From: Bacteroidota bacterium
GTDB taxonomy: Bacteria > Bacteroidota > Rhodothermia > JANXDC01
Assembly (NCBI GenBank): GCA_025998875.1
Contig: AP024675.1
Coordinates: 496,001-560,000 of the forward strand
Length of the DNA: 64,000 bases
Reading direction: 5' to 3'
Shown: positions 55,227 through 64,000 of the stretch, one piece after another
Layout: each line of letters starts with the position of its first letter
Position numbering within the stretch: position 1 is the first letter of the stretch
Position numbers and translations under genes: made by a program
The notes under the pieces: model-generated
What the model saw: only the letters and a program-made list of their open reading frames with translations
What the model was told of the DNA's origin: nothing
The model's database searches: none

Positions 55227-56375
55227 TCACCGGCGCCAGGTGAGCCGGGACCAAGCCTGTTGCAGGAGGCGCTCGACCACCGGCCAGCGGGGGCCGATAA
55301 CCGTTACATGCCCCATTTTCCTTCCCCGCCGCACCTCGCTTTTTCCGTACCAGTGCCAGTAGACCCCGGGCACCTCCAGGAGGGCCTCAAGCCCGTGCAA
55401 GCGGGCCCCGTCGAAGGGACCGATCAGGTTGCGCATAATTCCCCGGGCGCGCGCGCCCGTGTAGCCGAGAGGCAGACCACAGATGGCGCGCAGGTGCTGC
55501 TCAAACTGCGAGGTATAGGCCGCCTCCCAGGTGATGTGCCCGGAATTATGCACCCGGGGAGCCATCTCGTTGAGCCAGATCTGACCATCGGGCAAGAGAA
55601 ACATCTCCAGGGCCAGCAGGCCCACATAGCGTAGCCCTTCGGCCAGACGACGGGCGTAATTTCGGGCTCTTCGGGCTACAGGGGCTGGGATCCGGGCCGG
55701 GAAACGGGTTTCCAGGAGGATACCGTCTTCGTGTCGGTTTTCGCAGACGGGATAGAGGGCGATCTGCCCATCGGCACGGCGGGCCACCAGCACGCTGATC
55801 TCCCGCTCGAAGGGCACGTAGGCTTCCAGAATCCATTCCCGCTCCGAGGACAGAAGCTCCTCGGAGGCGGCCCCCACATCGGCCGGGGTGCGGAGCAATC
55901 GCTGTCCTTTGCCGTCGTATCCCCCCTCGCAGGTCTTCAGTATAGCGGGAAGGCCAATCTGCCGAACGGCCTCCCGCAGGGCATCGACGGAGGAGACAGG
56001 GGCAAAGGGGGGAGTGGGGAGGCCCAGAGAACGAAAAAAACGTTTTTCCCGCAGCCGATTTCGGCTTATCCAGAGCGCCTCGGCCGATGGATAGACCCTG
56101 CGTCCGGCCTCCTGGAGCGCGCGCACAGCCTCCGGATCGACGTTCTCGAACTCGAAAGTCAGCACGTCGCATGCGCGGGCCAGCTCATAGACGGCCTCCC
56201 GATCCGTATACGGGGCCACGATCTGGCGATCGGCCACCTGTCCGGCCGGGCTATCCGGGGTGGGATCGAGCACAAGCACCCGGTATCCCATCCGGCGGGC
56301 GACCAGCGCAAGCATGCGTCCCAGCTGGCCTCCGCCGAGGATGCCAATGCGTACGGGGGGAAGAAGCGCACTCAT
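55227..56375 (-). CDS. purK: 5-(Carboxyamino)imidazole ribonucleotide synthase
   Basis: ATP-grasp enzyme of purine synthesis making N5-CAIR from AIR and bicarbonate. 382 residues; [12 protein letters not shown] at 11-22, [16 protein letters not shown] as ATP-binding loop, then [17 protein letters not shown] near the metal-binding end. Start overlaps the purE stop as ATGA, so the pair is coupled. Confidence 0.96.
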   Translation of the reverse strand: MSALLPPVRIGILGGGQLGRMLALVARRMGYRVLVLDPTPDSPAGQVADRQIVAPYTDREAVYELARACDVLTFEFENVDPEAVRALQEAGRRVYPSAEALWISRNRLREKRFFRSLGLPTPPFAPVSSVDALREAVRQIGLPAILKTCEGGYDGKGQRLLRTPADVGAASEELLSSEREWILEAYVPFEREISVLVARRADGQIALYPVCENRHEDGILLETRFPARIPAPVARRARNYARRLAEGLRYVGLLALEMFLLPDGQIWLNEMAPRVHNSGHITWEAAYTSQFEQHLRAICGLPLGYTGARARGIMRNLIGPFDGARLHGLEALLEVPGVYWHWYGKSEVRRGRKMGHVTVIGPRWPVVERLLQQAWSRLTWRR

Positions 56376-56866
56376 GGGGCATCCGTCTCCGGGGGCAGGC
56401 TCTGGGTGCGCACCTCCTCGGCCATCTGACGCCGGTACGCCTCCAGGCGCTCGAGCAGTTCGGGGTACTTGAGTGCGAGCATGCGCGCGGCCAGCAGGGC
56501 TGCGTTGCGCGCGCCGGCCTCGCCGATGGCCACCGTGGCCACGGGCACGCCGGCCGGCATCTGCACGATAGAAAGCAGGGAGTCCAATCCACCGAGCGCG
56601 CGCGTGGGAATGGGCACGCCGATGACAGGAAGCGTGGTCTTGGAGGCCGTCATCCCGGGCAGATGCGCCGCCCCACCGGCCCCGGCGATGATCACCTCCA
56701 CGCCCCGCTCCCGGGCCGTCTGCGCGTACTCGAACATCCAGTCCGGGGTGCGATGTGCTGAGACCACATGGGCCTCATAGGGAATACCCAGACGCTCGAG
56801 CATCTGGCACGCTTCCTGCATGATAGGCCAGTCTGAACGGCTGCCCATGATCACACCGACACGCAT
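56372..56866 (-). CDS. purE: N5-carboxyaminoimidazole ribonucleotide mutase
   Basis: 164 residues, class I Pur[12 protein letters not shown] at 7-17, catalytic SAHR at 36-39, then [14 protein letters not shown] and PVIGVP. Converts N5-CAIR to CAIR, the step after PurK. The open frame runs further upstream without family similarity, so ATG 56866 is the start. Divergent from fcl across 114 bases. Confidence 0.96.
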   Translation of the reverse strand: MRVGVIMGSRSDWPIMQEACQMLERLGIPYEAHVVSAHRTPDWMFEYAQTARERGVEVIIAGAGGAAHLPGMTASKTTLPVIGVPIPTRALGGLDSLLSIVQMPAGVPVATVAIGEAGARNAALLAARMLALKYPELLERLEAYRRQMAEEVRTQSLPPETDAP

Positions 56867-56980
56867 GGCGCTCTCCCGTCCTGGACGCGTGAAGTTAACG
56901 GCTTGCGCCGGGGCCGGACAACGATTGCCTCTACCGGCCAGGAGGGTTATCTTAGCCGGCGAGCGAGCGGGAGGGAAGCG

Positions 56981-57922
56981 ATGATCCCCAGGGAAGCGCG
57001 CATCTACGTGGCCGGCCATCGAGGGCTGGTGGGCTCGGCGATCGTGCGTCGGTTGCGTGCGGCCGGATACGAAAACCTGATCCTCCGGACCCGGCAGGAA
57101 CTGGATCTGCTCCGACAGGCCGATGTAGAAGCCTTCTTCGAACGGGAACGGCCAGAATACGTCTTCGTGGCCGCGGCTCGGGTAGGAGGCATCTGGGCCA
57201 ATGCCACCCGTCCGGCCCAGTTCATCTACGAAAACCTGGTCATCGAAACGAACCTCATACATGCGGCCTGGCGCTTCGGTGTTCGGCGCCTGCTCTTCCT
57301 GGGCAGCTCCTGTATTTACCCCAAATTTGCCCCCCAGCCGATCCGGGAAGAGTACCTGCTTACGGGCTCGCTGGAGCCGACCAACGAGCCCTACGCCATT
57401 GCCAAAATCGCGGGTCTGAAGCTCTGCTCCGCCTACAACCGCCAGTACGGCACGGACTTCCGCTGCCTGATGCCGACCAACCTCTATGGGCCCGGAGACA
57501 ATTTCGACCTGGAAACGAGCCATGTGCTGGCCGCCCTGATCCGGAAATTTCACGAAGCCCTGCCCGATCATCCCGTCGTACTCTGGGGCACGGGTACACC
57601 CCGACGGGAGTTCCTACACGTGGACGATCTGGCCGATGCCTGCCTGTTTGTGATGCAGCTGCCGGAGTTCCCCTACGAATTCGTCAACGTGGGCACCGGA
57701 GAGGACCTGGAGATTCGGGAGCTGGCCGAGTTGGTACAGCGCATCGTGGGGCATCGGGGACCCATTCTGTGGGATTCAAGCCGCCCGGATGGAACCCCGC
57801 GCAAGCTGCTGGACGTCTCCCGCATGCGGGAGCTGGGCTGGCGTCCCCGGATCGGGCTTGAGGAGGGGATTCGGCAGACATACCGGTGGTATCGGGAGCA
57901 CGTGGCTTCGATAACGGCCTGA
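56981..57922 (+). CDS. fcl: GDP-L-fucose synthase
   Basis: Epimerase-reductase making GDP-L-fucose from GDP-4-keto-6-deoxymannose. 313 residues from ATG 56981 (GGGAGGG upstream). SDR fold with [11 protein letters not shown] at 12-22, S110 in [14 protein letters not shown], and Y138/K142 of the YxxxK pair in [11 protein letters not shown]. The segment [12 protein letters not shown] is typical of Fcl/WcaG. gmd, the preceding step, follows after 16 bases. Confidence 0.96.
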   Translation: MIPREARIYVAGHRGLVGSAIVRRLRAAGYENLILRTRQELDLLRQADVEAFFERERPEYVFVAAARVGGIWANATRPAQFIYENLVIETNLIHAAWRFGVRRLLFLGSSCIYPKFAPQPIREEYLLTGSLEPTNEPYAIAKIAGLKLCSAYNRQYGTDFRCLMPTNLYGPGDNFDLETSHVLAALIRKFHEALPDHPVVLWGTGTPRREFLHVDDLADACLFVMQLPEFPYEFVNVGTGEDLEIRELAELVQRIVGHRGPILWDSSRPDGTPRKLLDVSRMRELGWRPRIGLEEGIRQTYRWYREHVASITA

Positions 57923-57938
57923 CACGAGAAGGAGACCC

Positions 57939-59012
57939 ATGTTGCGACCCAGACGCGCGCTCATCACCGGAATCACCGGACAGGACGGGGCCTATTTGGC
58001 CGAGTTGTTGCTGTCCAAAGGCTATGAGGTGCACGGCATCAAGCGCCGGGCAAGCCTTTTCAACACGCAGCGCATCGACCACCTGTATCAGGACCCGCAC
58101 GAGCCGGGCACGCGCTTCTTTCTGCACTACGGGGACATGACGGACTCCACCAACCTGATCCGCATCATCCAGGAGGTGCAGCCGGATGAGATCTACAACC
58201 TGGCCGCGCAAAGCCATGTGAAGGTCTCCTTTGAAACCCCGGAGTATACGGCCAACGCCGATGCGCTGGGCACCCTGCGCCTGCTGGAGGCGATCCGGAT
58301 CCTGGGCCTCACCGACCGAACGAAGTTCTACCAGGCCTCCACCAGTGAGCTCTTCGGCCAGGCCCGGGAGATACCCCAGAACGAGCGCACCCCCTTTTAT
58401 CCACGCAGCCCCTACGCGGTGGCCAAGCTGTACGCCTATTGGATCACGGTCAACTACCGGGAAGCGTACGGGATTTTCGCCTGCAACGGGATCCTATTCA
58501 ATCACGAATCCCCCATCCGGGGCGAAACCTTTGTGACGCGCAAGGTCACGCGCGCCGCGGCGCGCATCAAGCTGGGCCTGCAGAAGAAGCTCTACATCGG
58601 CAATCTGGAGGCGCGGCGTGACTGGGGCCATGCGCGCGATTACGTAGAGGCCATGTGGCTTATGCTTCAGCAACCGGAGCCGGACGACTACGTCATCGCC
58701 ACGGGCCAGACGCACTCCGTACGCGAGCTCTGTGAGCTGGCCTTCCGAGAGGTGGATATTCCCATCGAATGGCAGGGCCACGGGATCAACGAGAAGGGCA
58801 TCAACGCGCGCACCGGCGAGGTCATCATCGAGATCGATCCCCGTTACTTCCGCCCCACGGAGGTCGACATCCTGCAGGGAGATGCCACCAAAGCCCGCCA
58901 GAAACTCGGCTGGCAGCCGCGCTACAGCTTCGAAGAACTCATCCGGGAAATGGTCCAGGAGGACCTGAACGCCCTGCTGCACCCGACCATCCCCAACCCG
59001 GCCGAAGACTAG
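57939..59012 (+). CDS. gmd: GDP-mannose 4,6-dehydratase
   Basis: 357 residues. Extended [13 protein letters not shown] at 11-20, [17 protein letters not shown]134-T135-S136-E137 in the catalytic segment STSELFGQ and Y159/K163 of [15 protein letters not shown]. Makes GDP-4-keto-6-deoxymannose. AAGGAGA ribosome site. With fcl it gives GDP-fucose for surface polysaccharide; no glycosyltransferase is beside the pair. Confidence 0.97.
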   Translation: MLRPRRALITGITGQDGAYLAELLLSKGYEVHGIKRRASLFNTQRIDHLYQDPHEPGTRFFLHYGDMTDSTNLIRIIQEVQPDEIYNLAAQSHVKVSFETPEYTANADALGTLRLLEAIRILGLTDRTKFYQASTSELFGQAREIPQNERTPFYPRSPYAVAKLYAYWITVNYREAYGIFACNGILFNHESPIRGETFVTRKVTRAAARIKLGLQKKLYIGNLEARRDWGHARDYVEAMWLMLQQPEPDDYVIATGQTHSVRELCELAFREVDIPIEWQGHGINEKGINARTGEVIIEIDPRYFRPTEVDILQGDATKARQKLGWQPRYSFEELIREMVQEDLNALLHPTIPNPAED

Positions 59013-59074
59013 GATCCATTTGACCAACCCGATCCGGACGCCGGATATTACTCTGGCAACAGGAGAGTGGATGG

Positions 59075-59926
59075 ATGCGTCTGCCTTTTGCGTTGGCCCG
59101 GCGTTTTGTGGCCGGAGAAACGTTCCAGGAAGCCGTCCCCAAGGTGCGCGCCCTCAACGCAGCGGGCATCATGGCCACGCTGGACCTGTTGGGCGAATAC
59201 GTAACAGAGCCCGCACGGGCCCAGAAGGCCGCCCAGGAATACATCGAACTCCTCGACCGTATCCAGGATGCCCGACTGGAGGCCACGATCTCCATCAAGC
59301 TTAGCATGCTGGGGCTGAAAATAGACCGATCCCTGGCTCGAGATGGCCTGTTCCGGCTGCTGGAAAAGGCCCGAGAAGTCGGCCAATTCGTGACCATCGA
59401 TATGGAGGGATCGGACCTGACAGAGGCCATCCTGGATCTTTTCGAGGAAGCGCACGACCGGTATCCGGATCACGTGGGCACCGTGCTGCAGGCCTACCTG
59501 TACCGCACCGAACAGGACCTCGAGCGCATGATCGCCCGAGGAGCCCAGATCCGCCTCTGCAAGGGCGCCTACAAGGAACCTCCCACGATCGCCTATCAGC
59601 GGATGAGCCAGATCCGGGAGCGCTTCATCGCCTACATGAAGCGCCTGCTCGAATTCGGTCGATATCCGGCCATCGCCACGCACGACGACCGGCTTATCGA
59701 GGCCACCAAGCACTTCGCCCAGGAAAAGGAAATCGCGCGGGATCGCTTCGAGTTTCAGATGCTCTACGGGATCCGTCCCGGCATGCAGCGGCGCCTGGTG
59801 GAGGAAGGCTACCGGATGCGCGTCTATGTGCCTTTCGGCCGGGAATGGTTTCCGTACTTCAGCCGCCGACTCCGGGAGCGGAAAGAAAACGTCCTGTTCG
59901 TGCTCACCAACCTATTCCGGGATTGA
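59075..59926 (+). CDS. Proline dehydrogenase
   Basis: 283 residues, monofunctional. FAD-dependent TIM-barrel with RLCKGAYKEPPTIAY and the end motif QMLYGIRPGMQRRLVEEGYRMRVYVPFG followed by WFPYFSRRLRERKENV, where YxxRRxxER contacts proline. Oxidises proline to pyrroline-5-carboxylate. Start at ATG 59075 with AGGAGAG at ideal spacing; ATG 59071 is in another frame. Lies 62 bases after gmd, 4 bases before the glycosylase gene. Confidence 0.93.
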   Translation: MRLPFALARRFVAGETFQEAVPKVRALNAAGIMATLDLLGEYVTEPARAQKAAQEYIELLDRIQDARLEATISIKLSMLGLKIDRSLARDGLFRLLEKAREVGQFVTIDMEGSDLTEAILDLFEEAHDRYPDHVGTVLQAYLYRTEQDLERMIARGAQIRLCKGAYKEPPTIAYQRMSQIRERFIAYMKRLLEFGRYPAIATHDDRLIEATKHFAQEKEIARDRFEFQMLYGIRPGMQRRLVEEGYRMRVYVPFGREWFPYFSRRLRERKENVLFVLTNLFRD

Positions 59927-59930
59927 GTCC

Positions 59931-60701
59931 ATGGAGCCGGAACGGGAGCTAGGAGAAGTGCTCGGCCAGATCCGGGCCGTTGTGCGCTATCAGGCGGAGG
60001 TATTCGGCTCGGAGGTGTGGTTGTCGGAGGGAAGCCGTCCCGGGAAAGCCCCCCCTCCCCCCTCTACGGGCTCCGAGACGGCATCGGATTCGACGAGCTG
60101 GGCCTCTGTGGAGGGCGACATTCCGCAGGAGCTCCTGGCCTTCGCGGACCTGGACACCCTGGAGGCGTTTGTGCGCACCTGCCAGCGATGCCGCCTGGGA
60201 CGGCTGCGCCGCCATGTGGTCTTCGGCACGGGCAACCCCCAGGCGCAGCTGGTGCTGGTCGGAGAGGCCCCCGGGGCGGACGAGGACGCCACGGGGGTCC
60301 CCTTCGTGGGCAAGGCCGGACAGTTGCTGGACCGGATCCTGGCCGCGATCGGGTTTTCCCGGCACGAGGTGTATATCTGCAATGTGCTCAAATGTCGCCC
60401 CCCTCATAACCGGGATCCCCTGCCCGACGAAGTGGCCTCCTGCCGGCCCTACCTGCTCCGGCAGTTGGCTCTGATACGTCCCCGACTTATCTTAGCCCTC
60501 GGACGGCACGCCGCCATGGCGTTGCTGGGCACCAGCGAGCCGCTGTCTTCCCTGCGGGGCCGCTTTCATCCCTTTTACGGAGCCGAAGTGCTGGTCACCT
60601 ATCACCCCGCGGCCCTGCTGCGGAATCCGGCCTGGAAACGGCTGGTCTGGGAAGACGTACAACAGCTTCGCCGCCGGTACGATGAGCTCTTCTCCGTATG
60701 A
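59931..60701 (+). CDS. Uracil-DNA glycosylase, family 4 (iron-sulfur)
   Basis: 256 residues. An N-terminal extension of about 80 residues, Pro/Ser-rich in the middle, precedes the domain. The four [4Fe-4S] cysteines are C84, C87, C155 and C171; the catalytic motif GEAPGADEDATGVPFVGKAGQLLD and the HPAALLRNP loop are typical. Removes uracil arising from cytosine deamination. Overlaps dnaB by four bases (ATGA). Family 4 is common in thermophiles but not restricted to them. Confidence 0.93.
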   Translation: MEPERELGEVLGQIRAVVRYQAEVFGSEVWLSEGSRPGKAPPPPSTGSETASDSTSWASVEGDIPQELLAFADLDTLEAFVRTCQRCRLGRLRRHVVFGTGNPQAQLVLVGEAPGADEDATGVPFVGKAGQLLDRILAAIGFSRHEVYICNVLKCRPPHNRDPLPDEVASCRPYLLRQLALIRPRLILALGRHAAMALLGTSEPLSSLRGRFHPFYGAEVLVTYHPAALLRNPAWKRLVWEDVQQLRRRYDELFSV

Positions 60702-62194
60702 ACAGCCGAGGTAAACATTTGCCCCGACCCATGGAAGAGCTGCTGGGCTCCTTTTCGGAGCCCAATCCGCTTCTCAGTTCCACCTCCCGGCAGGAGGTCG
60801 GGTTCGTCCGTCCGGGTGGACGCCTGCCCCCGCAGGCCGTCGAGATCGAACAGGCCCTGCTGGGCGCCCTGCTCACAAGCCGCGAGGCCATCCCGAAGGC
60901 CATCGAGCTGCTCTCGCCGGGAGCCTTCTACAGGGAATCCCATCGCTGGATCTATGAGGTGATCTGCGAACTTTTCGAACGGGGCGATCCGGTCGACCTG
61001 ATCACCGTACAGGAAGCCCTTCGCCAGCGCGGGCAGCTCGACAGAGTGGGGGGGCCGGCTTATTTGGCCGAGCTGACGGGGCGCGTAGCCTCCAGCGCGC
61101 ACGTGGAGTACTACGCCCGGCTGATCCTGGAGAAGGCCATTTTGCGAGAGCTCATTGCCGTAGGCTCGGCAATCGCCCAACAGGCCTTCGAGGAGAACGC
61201 CGATCCCTTTCAGCTTCTCGATCGCGCCGAACAGGAGATCTTCCAGCTCTCGGCCGTCGGCATGCGCCGACCGGCCCAGCGGATCAACGAGGTGCTCAAA
61301 GAAACCCTCGAGCGCCTGGAGGCCATCCACGGACGTGAAGGTGGGGTCACGGGGGTCCCCTCAGGCTTTCATAAGCTTGATGAACTGACTGCGGGCTGGC
61401 AACCCTCGGATCTCATCATCGTCGCCGCCCGTCCCTCGATGGGCAAGACCAGTTTCGTGCTCTCAGCCGCTCGAAACGCAGCCCTGCATCCGAGCCGCCC
61501 AACGGCGGTGGCGATCTTCAGCCTGGAGATGTCGGCGGTGCAGATCGCCCAGCGGCTCCTCTGCGCCGAGGCGCGGGTCGACGCGCAGGCCCTGCGTACG
61601 GGTCGATTGCACGATGATGAATGGCCCCGGCTGGCGCGTGCGGCCGGCATCCTGTCCCGGGCCAAGATCCTCATCGACGATACCCCCTCGATCAACGTGC
61701 TCGAGCTGCGGGCCAAGTGTCGGCGGCTGAAGAACGAGCACGACATCGGCTTGATCATCGTCGACTACCTGCAGCTCATGCAGGGCCCCGCCGGCATCCA
61801 GGGCCGGGAGCAGGAGGTGGCCTATATCTCCCGCTCCCTCAAGGCGCTGGCCAAGGAGCTTGACGTGCCCGTGATCGCCCTCTCCCAGCTGTCCCGGGCC
61901 GTGGAGATGCGGGCCGACAAACGCCCCCAGCTCTCCGATCTGCGCGAAAGCGGGGCCATCGAACAGGATGCCGACGTGGTCCTTTTCATCTACCGGCCCG
62001 AGCGCTACGGGATCAAAGTAGACGAACGGGGAAACCCCACCGAGGGCATCGCAGAGATTATCGTGGGCAAACAGCGCAACGGTCCCACGGATACCGTCTA
62101 CCTGGCCTTCATCGATCGCTATGCGCGCTTTGAAAACCTGGACACGATCCATGCCCGCTATCCTGGCCCCACGCCCCTTGATGCGCCGTTTTAA
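60698..62194 (+). CDS. dnaB: Replicative DNA helicase DnaB
   Basis: 498 residues. N-terminal DnaB domain (about 40-145, PQAVEIEQALLGALL), linker, then RecA-like motor with Walker A ARPSMGKT at 244-251, H1a-type FSLEMS, IIVDYLQLM as Walker B and ELDVPVIALSQLSRAVEMRADKRPQLSDLRESGAIEQDAD. No intein is inserted in the usual sites. The first 35 residues are extra; ATG 60731 (residue 12) is another start. Unwinds the fork ahead of the polymerase. Confidence 0.97.
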   Translation: MNSRGKHLPRPMEELLGSFSEPNPLLSSTSRQEVGFVRPGGRLPPQAVEIEQALLGALLTSREAIPKAIELLSPGAFYRESHRWIYEVICELFERGDPVDLITVQEALRQRGQLDRVGGPAYLAELTGRVASSAHVEYYARLILEKAILRELIAVGSAIAQQAFEENADPFQLLDRAEQEIFQLSAVGMRRPAQRINEVLKETLERLEAIHGREGGVTGVPSGFHKLDELTAGWQPSDLIIVAARPSMGKTSFVLSAARNAALHPSRPTAVAIFSLEMSAVQIAQRLLCAEARVDAQALRTGRLHDDEWPRLARAAGILSRAKILIDDTPSINVLELRAKCRRLKNEHDIGLIIVDYLQLMQGPAGIQGREQEVAYISRSLKALAKELDVPVIALSQLSRAVEMRADKRPQLSDLRESGAIEQDADVVLFIYRPERYGIKVDERGNPTEGIAEIIVGKQRNGPTDTVYLAFIDRYARFENLDTIHARYPGPTPLDAPF

Positions 62195-63164
62195 CCTGTC
62201 GGCCTGTTTCCTCGCGCTGGGTATTCTCTGCCGCCCCGCCTCCGCGCAGCTCTCCTGGAGCCTGCACGGACAGGCGGGATGGACGGCCTTCGTGGGAGAC
62301 TACAGGCCGGGGCCCTGGCGTCCGGGACTCGGGGTGGGATGGATGCTCCGGATTGTACCGGATGGATGGATCGGGGCGGAATGGGCCTGGGTGCCCTTTG
62401 AAGCCCGGGCCCGGGGTGCACAACTCGCCCGACACCCCAATCTAGCTCCCCGGGTGCAGGCCTCCCCCCTGTACGCGGGCGTGCTGGGCCGCTGGAGCCC
62501 CGCGGTGATGCAATGGTCCGGCGGGAAGCCCGTGCTGGAAGCGGGCCTCGGAGCGCTGTTTCTCGATCCCCGCGATGGGGATGGCCTTCGACTCCGCCAG
62601 CGCCCCGAGACCCGGGCTCCGGGGGAATCCTACGGCGTCGTAGAGCTGGCCCTCCCCCTACGGGCCGGGGTGAGCTGGCAGCTGCACGGATCCTGGTCCA
62701 TGGCCCTGCTGGGAGAACTTTTTCTGCCCCTCTCGGATTACTGGGATAACACCTCCCGGTTGGCCAATCCGCGCACGAACGATGGCCTCTGGGGGCTGCG
62801 GCTGCGCCTGAGCTACGAGCGCAGGGCACCCCCTGTGAAGGGGTCCATCCCGGCCAGAGAGGACCGGGAATCGGCAGCTTTGTGGACCGTGCGCATCGTC
62901 ACCCTGTCCAATCCCGGACAGGCGGCCCAGGTTCGGAGCTTCCTGCAGGCCAACGGCTGGGAAGTGGAATGGCTAGAGAAACCGGACCCCGTACATGGCC
63001 GGTTATGGGTGATCTTCTTCGGCCGTTACGAGCGGCGCGAGGCGGGGGAACCGGATCGGGCTCGGATCGAGGCCCTGCTCAACGGCTCCCCTTATTTCCG
63101 GCTGGACCCCAACCCGCCCGAGGTGGTGCTCCTGCGCACCCTACGGGCCGTGCGCAATCAATGA
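62181..63164 (+). CDS. Outer-membrane-like protein with C-terminal SPOR-like domain
   Basis: 327 residues from ATG 62181, which gives a standard signal peptide ([20 protein letters not shown]); two earlier starts lie inside dnaB. Residues about 25-225 look like alternating beta strands rich in aromatic residues, as in a small outer-membrane barrel. From about 238, [32 protein letters not shown] resembles a SPOR domain, which binds denuded murein glycans. The SPOR match is by eye. Function unknown; convergent with dxs. Confidence 0.65.
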   Translation: MRRFNLSACFLALGILCRPASAQLSWSLHGQAGWTAFVGDYRPGPWRPGLGVGWMLRIVPDGWIGAEWAWVPFEARARGAQLARHPNLAPRVQASPLYAGVLGRWSPAVMQWSGGKPVLEAGLGALFLDPRDGDGLRLRQRPETRAPGESYGVVELALPLRAGVSWQLHGSWSMALLGELFLPLSDYWDNTSRLANPRTNDGLWGLRLRLSYERRAPPVKGSIPAREDRESAALWTVRIVTLSNPGQAAQVRSFLQANGWEVEWLEKPDPVHGRLWVIFFGRYERREAGEPDRARIEALLNGSPYFRLDPNPPEVVLLRTLRAVRNQ

Positions 63165-64000
63165 AGGGGCCGAAGGGCAGGGCGATGGGCCTGCACAAAG
63201 GCGGCCACCCGCTCGGCGATGGAGAGGGGATCAAGACCCACCTCAGCATAAAGCTCCTCGGGGCTACCGTGCTCGATGAACCGATCCGGTAGCCCAAGCC
63301 GGAGCACGCGACCGCGGTAGCCGTGCGCAGAGAGATACTCCAGCACAGCGCTGCCGAATCCGCCCATGAGCACGCCATCCTCCACGGTAACCAGCAACTC
63401 ATAGCGTGCCATGGCTTCCTGGAGCAGCTGCTCATCAAGCGGTTTGACGAAGCGCATATCGTAGTGGGCCGCCTGGATATCCCGTTGGGCCAAGAGCTCA
63501 CGCGCCCGCAAGACGTGCTGTCCGATGTGGCCGTAGCTCAGGAAGGCCACCTCGACCCCGTCGGCCAGCTTTCGCCCCCGACCGATGGGCAGAAGCTCAA
63601 ACCCCGAACGCAGGGGCATGCCCGTTGCCGGACCTCGGGGATAACGAATGGCAAAAGGCCCATCGTGGTGCAGAGCCGTATAGAGCAGATCCCGCAGATC
63701 CTGCTCGTCCATGGGAGCGGCCACGACGATATGGGGAATACAGCGCAAATAGGCGATATCAAAAGCGCCGTGATGAGTGGGCCCGTCGGCGCCAACCAGC
63801 CCGGCTCGGTCCATGCAGAAGATCACCGGTAGGGCCTGCAGACAGACGTCGTGGATGATCTGGTCGTAGGCCCGCTGCAGGAAGGTGGAATAAATGGCCA
63901 CCACGGGACGCAATCCCTGCGTGGCCAGTCCGGCGGCAAAGGTCACCGCATGCTGTTCGGCGATGCCCACATCAAAGGCCCGATCCGGCATGGCCTCCAT
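63158..64000 (-). CDS. dxs: 1-Deoxy-D-xylulose-5-phosphate synthase, C-terminal part
   Basis: The last 280 residues of Dxs, running off the window edge; the full enzyme has about 620. [18 protein letters not shown] is the pyrimidine-domain motif with the thiamine-activating glutamate, followed by [11 protein letters not shown] and [19 protein letters not shown]. The transketolase C-terminal domain ends at [22 protein letters not shown]. First step of the MEP isoprenoid route. 7-base convergent overlap with the SPOR-like gene. Confidence 0.97.
   Translation of the reverse strand: MEAMPDRAFDVGIAEQHAVTFAAGLATQGLRPVVAIYSTFLQRAYDQIIHDVCLQALPVIFCMDRAGLVGADGPTHHGAFDIAYLRCIPHIVVAAPMDEQDLRDLLYTALHHDGPFAIRYPRGPATGMPLRSGFELLPIGRGRKLADGVEVAFLSYGHIGQHVLRARELLAQRDIQAAHYDMRFVKPLDEQLLQEAMARYELLVTVEDGVLMGGFGSAVLEYLSAHGYRGRVLRLGLPDRFIEHGSPEELYAEVGLDPLSIAERVAAFVQAHRPALRPLH

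Overview
Organism: the window is GC-rich and very densely coded, with most intergenic gaps shorter than 20 bases and many 4-base ATGA/GTGA overlaps. The gene content (a kinase H-box of the AHQLGTPL type, Rossmann/DUF2520 protein, sortilin-type Asp-box protein, TolB propeller fused to amidohydrolase, TonB receptor, SPOR-like outer-membrane protein, NamZ/DUF1343) suggests a Bacteroidota-like bacterium with an outer membrane, perhaps Rhodothermota. One candidate promoter has the Bacteroidota TAnnTTTG -7 box. Gemmatimonadota is a possible alternative. The assignment is inference. No insertion sequence, integrase, CRISPR array or rRNA was seen. Two tRNA genes, Val(CAC) and Lys(CTT), are present, neither with an encoded CCA.

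Layout: 1-5.5 kb (minus) is one transcription unit bioD, Memo-like, DUF2520, recO, htrA, lipid kinase (cut by the window edge), followed upstream by tRNA-Val with its terminator. 5.9-7.7 kb (plus) holds a membrane transglutaminase-like protein and dapB. A moeZ-type gene (minus) diverges from priA (plus, to 11.3 kb). 11.3-17.8 kb (minus) runs TMEM205-like, a hypothetical, lysS, an ABC ATPase without permease, a sensor kinase, terC, tauE. 17.9-19.4 kb (plus) is tsaB-accD. 19.4-23.4 kb (minus) is a CPBP protease, DUF2007, cdsA, dipeptide epimerase, ATP-grasp ligase.

23.5-39.8 kb is an envelope and peptide-use region: TolB-amidohydrolase, sodium-solute symporter, sortilin-type protein, TonB receptor, small Gln-rich lipoprotein, S9 peptidase, beta-lactamase-fold hydrolase, then an orphan Mu gp16/GemA homologue next to a beta-propeller lipoprotein. 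39.8-42.8 kb holds gpmA, tRNA-Lys, a SpoU methyltransferase and rsgA. 42.8-49.8 kb (minus) is a nine-gene unit: hypothetical, fabZ, ruvA, CNNM/CBS protein, propeller lipoprotein, methyltransferase, two NfeD proteins, floA. 49.9-52.1 kb has an HDAC-like deacetylase (minus) and NamZ (plus). 52.1-55.1 kb is a pair of kinases suggesting a phosphorelay. 55.2-56.9 kb is purE-purK. 57-63.2 kb (plus) is fcl, gmd, proline dehydrogenase, family-4 uracil-DNA glycosylase, dnaB and a SPOR-like protein, meeting the 3' end of dxs (minus, cut by the window edge).

Together: mostly housekeeping (replication and repair, tRNA modification, lipid, isoprenoid, purine, lysine, biotin and GDP-fucose synthesis) with a strong envelope and peptide-scavenging component. 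I found no clear-cut new multi-gene system. The best leads are the orphan GemA-lipoprotein pair, the ligase-epimerase pair, the Memo-like protein lacking its metal-site motifs, and the two-kinase relay.
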